Below, in pieces: positions 6,524-11,891 of a DNA stretch of 11,891 nucleotides. How positions within the stretch are numbered: position 1 is the first letter of the stretch; each line of letters begins with the position of its first letter. Location: assembly GCA_027004315.1 (NCBI GenBank), contig JALTHV010000115.1, forward strand, positions 1-11,891, in the 5' to 3' direction. The translations under genes were made by a program, and so were the position numbers. The notes beneath the pieces are model-generated. The model was not told the DNA's origin. It saw only the letters and a program-made list of their open reading frames with translations, and did not search any database. The DNA comes from Deltaproteobacteria bacterium (GTDB lineage Bacteria > Desulfobacterota > Dissulfuribacteria > Dissulfuribacterales > UBA3076).

Positions 6524-6638
6524 GCAGGTAAGCGGGTTTGCTTTTTGCAGGGATTCGATCGCGGACAGTGCCGCACTGCCTCCAGTATTGCAATGAGGTA
6601 GCTTTGAATCCCTGCAAAAAGCAAACCCGCTTACCTGC
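6524..6638 (+). repeat. Diverged member of the palindromic element family (copy F)
   Basis: Arms 6524-6556 and 6606-6638 are perfect 33-bp inverted repeats around a 49-nt loop, the same loop length as copies B and D. The inner stem resembles theirs: GCTTTTTGCAGGGATTC against GCTTTTTTCAGGGTTTC. The loop sequence differs but again folds into two small hairpins: GCGG/CCGC (14 nt in all, as in B and D), then CTGCCTC against GAGGTAG with one G-T wobble. It lies 29 bases beyond the nrdJ stop and could act at its 3' end. Confidence 0.85.
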
Positions 6639-6653
6639 AAACTTGCTTACCTG
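6622..6653. repeat. Tandem 16-base duplication at the edge of copy F
   Basis: CAAACCCGCTTACCTG (6622-6637) is followed directly by CAAACTTGCTTACCTG (6638-6653), which differs at two bases. The first unit is the distal part of the right arm. The second unit is outside the palindrome and points to slippage at the base of the hairpin. Confidence 0.75.
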
Positions 6654-6667
6654 AGCCTGAGGGATAC

Positions 6668-8905
6668 TCAATCACACCTCGAAAATCCACAAGATCTGCA
6701 GATAAAACAACCGCCCTCTGACTCAAGCATTGCCCCGCACTCAGGACAGGTCATAAGAAATGGATCCCCTTTTTCAGGATTTACCTGCCCTAGAGAGCCC
6801 AGCACCTTGGCAATACCGTCAGGGCAGGAAAGGATCTGGCTGCCTTTATGCCAACTGGGAGATGGGCAACGGATGCCGGCAAGCTGGCTCACAATGGACT
6901 CGAGCCTGATACCGGAACGGAGCGCCAGAGAAATCAGCCTGCTTTCTGCCTCAATCTGACAGGCGGCACACCCACCGGCCTTACCCATCTGGGCGAATAC
7001 CTCACATATACCCTTGTCATCCCAGTTGACAGTGACATAGAGATTTCCACACCCTGTTCGCACCCGCTGAGTAACACCACAGGTCCTCACCGGTCTGGGC
7101 CTGGGGGTAATTTTTCCATCGATACCTGGCTGCCTAATGGATTCTGTCTCTCTTTTCAGACCCAGGACCTGGGCTGGCCTGCTACCACTACGGTAGATAG
7201 TTATGCCCTTGAGCCCCTGGCTCCAGGCCAAGAGGTATGCACTCCGGATAGAGTCCTTGGTTGCTTCCCTTGGAAAATTGATGGTCTTGGAGACGGCATT
7301 GTCAGTCTCCTTTTGGAAGGCAGCCTGGATGGCAATATGGTCTTCAGGTGAGATATCCATGGAGGTGATAAATATTGCCTTCAGGTCTTCTGGCACTCCA
7401 TCTATATCCTGTACCGATCCGGCCTGTGCAATCTTTTCCATCAGGCCATCAGAGTAGCTACCTGCAGCTCTCATGGCCTCTACAAACAGGGGATGCGTCT
7501 CCACCAGCTCTGTACCGCCCAGTACACGCCGAACATAACTGACCGCAAACAGTGGTTCAATGCCGCTTGATGCCCCGGCAATAATGCTGATAGTGCCAGT
7601 TGGCGCAATAGTAGTCGTGGTGGCGTTTCGCATATATGGAGTCCGTGGATTATCATATATGCTCCCTTTGTAGGCAGGAAAATTACCCCGCTTTTTTGCA
7701 AGGTCCGCAGAGGCCGCCTTTGACTCTCTGTCTATAAAGGACATGAATTCTTTGGCCATAGAGACGGCCCCTTCAGAATTATAAGGAATGCCCAGACGGA
7801 TCAGCGAATCGGCAAACCCCATCACCCCCAGGCCGATCTTTCTGGTCCGGAGGGTCACCTCCTGAATCTCTTTTAATGGAAATTTGTTGACCTCTATCAC
7901 GTTGTCCAGAAAGTGGACCGCCTGCCATACAGTCTCTTTAATGCCCTGGTAATCTATCTTGCCGTCTTTTACAAACAGACCCAGGTTGATGGAGCCCAGG
8001 TTGCAGGACTCATAAGGCAAAAGTGGCTGTTCACCACAGGGATTCGTGCTCTCGATCTGGCCCAGGTCAGGAGTAGGGTTTGAGCTGTTGATCCTGTCCA
8101 GAAATATAATCCCGGGTTCGCCACTCACCCAGGCCGATTCCACTATCTCGTCAAAGATGGCAGGAGCTGATACCCAGCGGACCTCTTTGCCAGTCCTGGG
8201 ATTGATCAGGGCATACTTCTCACCCTGCTCAACTGCCCTCATAAACTCTTCTGTCAAGGCTACAGAGATATTAAAGTTATTAAGTCTGTCGGTACGGGTC
8301 TTGGCAGCTATAAATTTCTCAATATCAGGATGGTCTACTCTCAGGATACCCATATTGGCACCTCGCCTGGCACCACCCTGCTTAACGGTCTCAGTAGCAA
8401 CGTCAAATATGGTCATAAAGGAAATCGGACCACTCGCGACGCCCTGGGTAGACTTGACCGGATCTCCTTCAGGGCGTATCCGCGAGAAAGAGAACCCTGT
8501 GCCACCTCCGCTCTTGTGGATCATGGCGGTGTGCTTCACTGTCTCAAAGATGCTGTCAATGGAGTCCTCTATTGGGAGCACAAAACATGCGGAGAGCTGC
8601 CCCAGTTCCCTGCCGGCATTCATCAAAGTAGGTGAATTGGGCATGAACCTCAGGGATGTCATAAGTTCATAAAATTGCCTGGCAGAGACCTCCACATCGG
8701 CATTTTTGTCGTATGAGAGATCTCCCTGGGCAACAGCGACTGCCACCCTCGAGAACATCTCCTCAGGGCTCTCAATAACCCTGCCCTGCTCGTCTTTCCT
8801 CAGATATCTACGGGCCAGCACTACAAGGGCATTATCGGTCAGGGGCAACTTCGTCCCGGGCAGGCCCTCTTTCGTCTTAGATCCGGAATCTTTTGATCTT
8901 GCCAT
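6668..8905 (-). CDS. nrdJ: Adenosylcobalamin-dependent (class II) ribonucleoside-diphosphate reductase
   Basis: It reduces ribonucleotides to deoxyribonucleotides using a thiyl radical made with adenosylcobalamin, so no separate radical subunit or oxygen is needed. The 745-residue protein has the catalytic set NPCGE (N288, C290 as radical cysteine, E292). The redox pair is C107 (SACF) and C301, the latter 11 residues after the radical cysteine as in the Thermotoga enzyme. The phosphate-binding segment TIAPTGTISIIAG is at 432-444. The C-terminal third holds a Cys-rich region (C619, C634, C646, C649, C680, C694), then a zinc-ribbon-like CPEC...CFICRSC (C720, C723, C733, C736, C739), consistent with the TSCPD/shuttle tail of this subgroup. 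ATG 8905 has only a weak Shine-Dalgarno. No nrdA/nrdB/nrdD is present here. A collapsed repeat and a likely promoter lie upstream. Confidence 0.96.
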   Translation of the reverse strand: MARSKDSGSKTKEGLPGTKLPLTDNALVVLARRYLRKDEQGRVIESPEEMFSRVAVAVAQGDLSYDKNADVEVSARQFYELMTSLRFMPNSPTLMNAGRELGQLSACFVLPIEDSIDSIFETVKHTAMIHKSGGGTGFSFSRIRPEGDPVKSTQGVASGPISFMTIFDVATETVKQGGARRGANMGILRVDHPDIEKFIAAKTRTDRLNNFNISVALTEEFMRAVEQGEKYALINPRTGKEVRWVSAPAIFDEIVESAWVSGEPGIIFLDRINSSNPTPDLGQIESTNPCGEQPLLPYESCNLGSINLGLFVKDGKIDYQGIKETVWQAVHFLDNVIEVNKFPLKEIQEVTLRTRKIGLGVMGFADSLIRLGIPYNSEGAVSMAKEFMSFIDRESKAASADLAKKRGNFPAYKGSIYDNPRTPYMRNATTTTIAPTGTISIIAGASSGIEPLFAVSYVRRVLGGTELVETHPLFVEAMRAAGSYSDGLMEKIAQAGSVQDIDGVPEDLKAIFITSMDISPEDHIAIQAAFQKETDNAVSKTINFPREATKDSIRSAYLLAWSQGLKGITIYRSGSRPAQVLGLKRETESIRQPGIDGKITPRPRPVRTCGVTQRVRTGCGNLYVTVNWDDKGICEVFAQMGKAGGCAACQIEAESRLISLALRSGIRLESIVSQLAGIRCPSPSWHKGSQILSCPDGIAKVLGSLGQVNPEKGDPFLMTCPECGAMLESEGGCFICRSCGFSRCD

Positions 8906-8924
8906 AAGATAACCCTGTTTTGTC

Positions 8925-8970
8925 GTAACCGTTCACGTCCCCGGCCGGAGAGAGAATGTGAATGGGTTAT
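8925..8970. repeat. Collapsed (solo) copy of the palindromic element
   Basis: The outer flanks GTAACCGTTCACGTCCCC and GGAGAGAGAATGTGAATG are both present, but the whole GGCCAGC...GCTGGCC hairpin is reduced to one GGCC. Because GGCC reads the same at both ends of the hairpin, slippage or excision across it would leave exactly this product. It lies in the nrdJ leader, 20 bases upstream of the start codon. Confidence 0.75.
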
Positions 8971-9009
8971 GTGTTGTCTATCCTGCCTTGGCAGAATTGT
9001 TTAATTCTC

Positions 9010-9039
9010 ATTATATATGCAGGCCCGTAGTATATTCAA
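9010..9039 (-). promoter_or_regulatory. Putative nrdJ promoter
   Basis: On the minus strand TTGAAT (9034-9039) lies 18 bases before a perfect TATAAT (9010-9015). The expected transcript start falls near 9003, giving a leader of about 100 bases. That leader begins with two small inverted repeats, GAATT-AAAC-AATTC (8994-9007) and CTGCC-AA-GGCAG (8983-8994), which could be operator or leader structures. No clear NrdR box pair was seen. Confidence 0.5.
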
Positions 9040-9086
9040 GTCAATTTGCCTCGGCCTTGAAATCTGTAAGGGCGAACACATAGGTT

Positions 9087-9255
9087 GTAACTGTTCACAT
9101 CCCCCCCAGCAGCAGCATTTTGAAGGGTTTCAGGAGCATCGCCTGATGCACAAGGTCAGGGCACTCTGCCCATTAATCCGCACTGAAACCCTTCAAAATG
9201 CTGCTGCTGGCCGAGGACACGGACGGTTGTAAGAGGAAGGGGTGTAAACGGTTAC
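9087..9255 (+). repeat. Palindromic boundary element, complete copy D, with extended right flank
   Basis: Arms 9106-9133 and 9183-9210 are a perfect 28-bp inverted repeat with a 49-nt loop (9134-9182). The distal stem reads CCAGCAGCAGCATTTT instead of CCAGCGGTAGCCTTTT, and all three changes are compensated in the right arm. The loop keeps both inner hairpins. The left terminal motif is GTAACTGTTCACAT (9087-9100). The right flank carries ACGGACGGTTGTAA and then a second motif GTGTAAACGGTTAC (9242-9255). Bases 9215-9255 recur exactly at 9332-9372. Confidence 0.88.
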
Positions 9256-9314
9256 CATAGGTTCACCCCTACTTGAATTCTGAAGGCAACTCTATTAATG
9301 AACCCTGTGTAATC

Positions 9315-9372
9315 GTAACCGTTCCCCCTAGGGACACGGACGGTTGTAAGAGGAAGGGGTGTAAACGGTTAC
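9315..9372. repeat. Second collapsed copy of the palindromic element
   Basis: GTAACCGTTCCCCC is joined through CTAGGG to a 41-base segment (9332-9372) identical to the right flank of copy D (9215-9255), ending in GTGTAAACGGTTAC. It appears to be copy D's frame without the hairpin, collapsed at a CCCTAGGG palindrome rather than at GGCC. It lies 44 bases before the cysS start and may carry or disturb its promoter. Confidence 0.75.
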
Positions 9373-9416
9373 GCGTAATCTATGGATTAAAGACGTACAT
9401 TAAGAGATTTTTTACC

Positions 9417-10892
9417 ATGACCATAAAAATATATAATACACTTACACGCAAAAAAGAGGTATTTGAGCCCCTGACGCCAGGATATGTACGTATGTATGTA
9501 TGCGGCATAACCAGCTATGATCGCTGTCATATTGGGCATGCCCGCTCGGCAGTGGTCTTTGACGCAGTAGTCCGTCACCTCAGGCACAGGGGATTTAAGG
9601 TAGAATTTGTGAGGAATTTTACTGACATCGATGACAAGATCATCAACCGGGCCAGAGAAGAGGAGATCTCTACTGAGGTCCTGGCAGAACGGGAAATAGG
9701 GCACTTCTACCAGGATATGGACGCACTGCACGTGCTCCGTGCCACCATAGAACCAAGGGCAACCGAGCACATCCAGGAAATCATCGAGCTTATAGATATC
9801 CTGGTAAAAAAAGGCTATGCCTATGTTGCAGGGGGTGATGTCTACTTCTCTGTACACAAATTCTCTGGCTATGGTGCCCTATCGAAAAGAAATCTAGAAG
9901 AAATGCGGGCCGGAACCAGGATAACTCCAGGGGAACAGAAACAAGATCCCATGGACTTTGCGCTGTGGAAGGCTGCAAAACCCGGTGAACCCAGATGGGA
10001 CAGTCCCTGGGGACCAGGCAGACCTGGATGGCATATAGAGTGCTCGGCCATGGGCATGAAGTACCTAGGGCCTACGCTGGATATACATGGAGGTGGTCTG
10101 GACCTTATATTCCCTCATCACGAGAACGAACGTGCCCAGTCAGAGGCGGCAACAGGAAAGACATTTGTCCGATTCTGGATGCACAACGGCTTTGTAACGG
10201 TCCGTGAGACCAAGATGTCAAAGTCCCTGGGGAATTTCGTGACTATCCGGGATATCCTAAAAAGATACCACCCAGAGGTCCTGAGACTCTTCCTCCTCTC
10301 CAAACATTACCGTAATCCTCTGGACTACAGCCCTGAGACCCTAACCGAGACAATCTCCGCCCTTGACCGGTGCTATGTAGCCCTCCATGATGCAAGGCAT
10401 CTATCAGAAAGACCCATAAAGAAACAGCGGCCTCTCACTGAGGAGGCCAGCAAGGCTATAGATATACTGAGGCATCTGCAAGACCGATTTGACCAGGCCA
10501 TGGACGATGACTTCAATACTGCCCAGGCCATTGGGCACCTCTTTGAAGGTGTGAGGGCACTGAATCGCCTTATCCGGGATGCCGAAAAGATGCCTTCGGC
10601 CCTATATGCAGGGCCCTTGAAAGATGGAGCAGAGTCTATCCGTAAGGCTGCCGAGGTACTGGGGATACTCGATGAAGATCCTGATACATACCTCAAGAAG
10701 AGAAATCTTGAGGCGCTGGGATCCCTTGGAATGACAGAGGCCGAGGTATTGGAAGGCATAGAAAAGAGGACCAAGGCCAGGAAAGAAAGAGATTGGGCTA
10801 CTGCAGACAGGATCAGGGATGAACTTGCAGCACAGGGGATACTTCTCCAGGACGGGCCTGATAGAACTACCTGGAGAATAAAGATATTTTAG
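9417..10892 (+). CDS. cysS: Cysteinyl-tRNA synthetase, canonical stand-alone form
   Basis: It charges tRNA-Cys with cysteine in the cytosol. The 491-residue protein, slightly longer than the 461 of E. coli, has an intact CHIGHAR motif (H38-H41) and KMSKS (266-270). The zinc ligands C29, C209 (GWHIECSAM), H234 and E238 (FPHHENE) fall at almost the E. coli positions, and DIHGGGLDL is intact. The C-terminal anticodon-recognition region ends in a typical RDWATADRIRDEL helix. The frame is open back to a TTG at 9273 through repeat DNA, but ATG 9417 begins exactly where the family homology (IKIYNTLTRKKE) starts; its Shine-Dalgarno is weak. It resembles the synthetase half of the fusion at 238-2631 but keeps every catalytic motif, so it is the likely housekeeping enzyme. 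It converges on the stress-protein gene with a 30-base gap. Confidence 0.97.
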   Translation: MTIKIYNTLTRKKEVFEPLTPGYVRMYVCGITSYDRCHIGHARSAVVFDAVVRHLRHRGFKVEFVRNFTDIDDKIINRAREEEISTEVLAEREIGHFYQDMDALHVLRATIEPRATEHIQEIIELIDILVKKGYAYVAGGDVYFSVHKFSGYGALSKRNLEEMRAGTRITPGEQKQDPMDFALWKAAKPGEPRWDSPWGPGRPGWHIECSAMGMKYLGPTLDIHGGGLDLIFPHHENERAQSEAATGKTFVRFWMHNGFVTVRETKMSKSLGNFVTIRDILKRYHPEVLRLFLLSKHYRNPLDYSPETLTETISALDRCYVALHDARHLSERPIKKQRPLTEEASKAIDILRHLQDRFDQAMDDDFNTAQAIGHLFEGVRALNRLIRDAEKMPSALYAGPLKDGAESIRKAAEVLGILDEDPDTYLKKRNLEALGSLGMTEAEVLEGIEKRTKARKERDWATADRIRDELAAQGILLQDGPDRTTWRIKIF

Positions 10893-10922
10893 GTTTTAAG
10901 TTTTTTGCTTTCAGCTATATTG

Positions 10923-11750
10923 TTACTCACTGATGTAATTAGGCCCTACAATAAGCATATTATTCGGGAGTATGCTCTGGACTTTTTCCATCATGCTCCC
11001 GAAGACCAAGTCTTTGATAAGCCCGTGGCCATAGGCCCCAATTACTAACAGACTGTCATGGGGAACGGCATATAGGTTATTACGCAGATCGCCATTTTCA
11101 AAAAATAGCTGCTCTATCTTCCCTGCCTCTATCTCTTTAAACAGATCGTGCTGCCTTAATATCTCCTGATAAGAGCCTTTGGAATTTTTCTCCTCCTGGG
11201 TGAATATCTGGAGAGGATATCCTGAGACCTCTGCAATCCTCATCCCGACACTCAAGGCATTTAACGCATTTTCTGAGCCACCAAAAAATACTGTGATCCC
11301 TTTCCATTTTTTATATACAGGTGTTGGGATAAGGACCAGAAATCCGGCATTTCTTACAATACTTCGGACCCTTGGCCCTATGTACCCCAATCCTATTTTT
11401 GCAGAAAGGTCACTTATAGTCCTGGGACAGCACATATAGCCGAAATTTACAGGGAGTTCAGGAATGGTCGAGGCAGCCAGTCTATCTGATTGGATAAAAT
11501 CCGGGGTCAGACCTCTTTCCATGATGATCGACTCGGCATGTTCAACTGCGTGCTCAGGATCTCTCAAAAATGAGCTGTCAAGGTCAACAGTTACGATGCT
11601 GTTTTGAAAATACATCAAAAATTGACGCTGTCTTGGTATATAGACCTTGAGTAACAGGTTTAGTGTCTTGCAAAAATAGACCGACTGCATAAGCGTTTCC
11701 CGGCCAAAAGGGGTATTCCTGAATATATGCAATAGGCGCCTTTTCAACAT
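10923..11750 (-). CDS. Tandem universal stress protein (UspA family)
   Basis: The 275-residue protein has two Usp-type halves. The second half (about 148-275) ends in the complete nucleotide-binding motif G-2x-G-9x-G-S: G238, G241, G251, S252 within GAYGHGLIKDLVFGS, followed by the expected VQSILPNNMLIVGP strand. The first half is weakly conserved and ends GPRVRSIVRNAGFLVLIPTPVY without the full motif, so ATP binding is predicted only for the second half. Such proteins are cytosolic and linked to stress or growth arrest; no specific partner is visible. ATG 11750 is chosen because GGAGG lies five bases upstream; the TTG at 11762 lies just before that site. It is transcribed from the side of repeat E. 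Confidence 0.85.
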   Translation of the reverse strand: MLKRRLLHIFRNTPFGRETLMQSVYFCKTLNLLLKVYIPRQRQFLMYFQNSIVTVDLDSSFLRDPEHAVEHAESIIMERGLTPDFIQSDRLAASTIPELPVNFGYMCCPRTISDLSAKIGLGYIGPRVRSIVRNAGFLVLIPTPVYKKWKGITVFFGGSENALNALSVGMRIAEVSGYPLQIFTQEEKNSKGSYQEILRQHDLFKEIEAGKIEQLFFENGDLRNNLYAVPHDSLLVIGAYGHGLIKDLVFGSMMEKVQSILPNNMLIVGPNYISE

Positions 11751-11755
11751 ATTAG

Positions 11756-11760
11756 CCTCC
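11756..11760 (-). promoter_or_regulatory. Shine-Dalgarno sequence of the universal stress protein gene
   Basis: GGAGG on the minus strand lies five bases before ATG 11750. It overlaps the in-frame codons after TTG 11762, which rules against that longer start. Confidence 0.7.
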
Positions 11761-11766
11761 AATAGA

Positions 11767-11784
11767 GTAACTTCTCAATAAGTT
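11767..11784 (-). repeat. Short repeat AACTTATTGAGAAGTTAC (copy 4, inverted)
   Basis: On the plus strand it reads GTAACTTCTCAATAAGTT, the reverse complement of the copy at 6391-6408. It lies 15 bases outside the left terminal motif of element E. Mirrored placement on left and right sides of different elements supports a symmetric composite unit. Confidence 0.7.
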
Positions 11785-11799
11785 GGGGCATCATTTTTG

Positions 11800-11891
11800 G
11801 TAACCGATCATATTCCCCCCGGCCAGCGGTAGCTTTTTTCAGGGTTTCAGGAGCATCGCTTGATGCACAAGATCAGAGCACTCTGCCCATT
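11800..11891 (+). repeat. Palindromic boundary element, copy E (truncated by window edge)
   Basis: The left terminal motif GTAACCGATCAT (11800-11811) is followed by the left arm 11821-11850 and a loop matching copies B-D up to the window end. The first inner hairpin is intact (GCATC/GATGC). In the second, GGGCA has become GAGCA, which breaks one pair with TGCCC but allows AGAG/CTCT. The right arm lies beyond the window. Confidence 0.85.

Noticed and set aside
8046..8672. Plus-strand open frame of 208 codons opposite nrdJ
   Set aside because: It mirrors conserved NrdJ coding sequence, its translation is low-complexity and unlike any family I recognise, and no ribosome-binding site supports it.
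8906..9100. Cobalamin riboswitch before nrdJ
   Set aside because: No B12-box-like conserved core was found; the leader contains a collapsed repeat and short palindromes only.
9273..9416. N-terminal extension of the stand-alone CysRS
   Set aside because: The frame is open only because it crosses repeat DNA; family homology starts at ATG 9417.
10893..10922. Intrinsic terminator between cysS and the stress-protein gene
   Set aside because: The 30-base gap has T-runs but no stable GC-rich hairpin.

Overview
The window looks like a chromosomal stretch of a Gram-negative-type bacterium of moderate GC content. It is gene-dense, with short operons separated by intergenic spaces packed with palindromic repeats. 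MurJ, a cobalamin-dependent ribonucleotide reductase, a tandem universal stress protein and a fused cysteine synthase/CysRS fit a strict or facultative anaerobe, perhaps a deltaproteobacterial (Desulfobacterota-type) lineage. That placement is a low-confidence inference; no rRNA or other phylogenetic marker is present.

Layout: 1-237 holds the tail of a long palindromic repeat, a REP-like hairpin and a likely promoter. 238-5121 is a plus-strand operon: a CysM-type cysteine synthase fused in frame to a cysteinyl-tRNA synthetase (797 aa), a DUF89 metal-dependent phosphatase-like protein (TAATG overlap) and the lipid II flippase MurJ. 5122-5298 is a convergent junction with a second REP-like hairpin and a full palindromic element. 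5299-6207 (minus) is a RimK-like ATP-grasp protein. 6208-6667 has no gene; it is filled by a palindromic element, a CCCTC/GAGGG-type palindrome and a diverged hairpin element. 6668-8905 (minus) is class II ribonucleotide reductase nrdJ. 8906-9416 has no gene and holds a likely nrdJ promoter, one full palindromic element and two collapsed copies. 9417-10892 (plus) is a second, canonical cysteinyl-tRNA synthetase. 10923-11750 (minus) is a tandem universal stress protein. The window ends inside another palindromic element.

Two things stand out. First, two CysRS proteins are encoded about 7 kb apart. The free-standing one has intact HIGH and KMSKS motifs. The fused one keeps the zinc ligands but has HLGL in place of HIGH and other changes around the active site, so it may do something other than, or besides, charging tRNA-Cys. 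Second, a family of roughly 140-bp elements sits at operon boundaries. Each complete copy has a perfect or near-perfect 28-33 bp stem around a 47-49 nt loop that itself contains small hairpins. Stem sequences differ between copies but the differences are compensated on both arms, and a sequence-diverged relative keeps the same geometry. Collapsed copies look like excision or slippage products. No mobile-element protein is present in the window to explain them.
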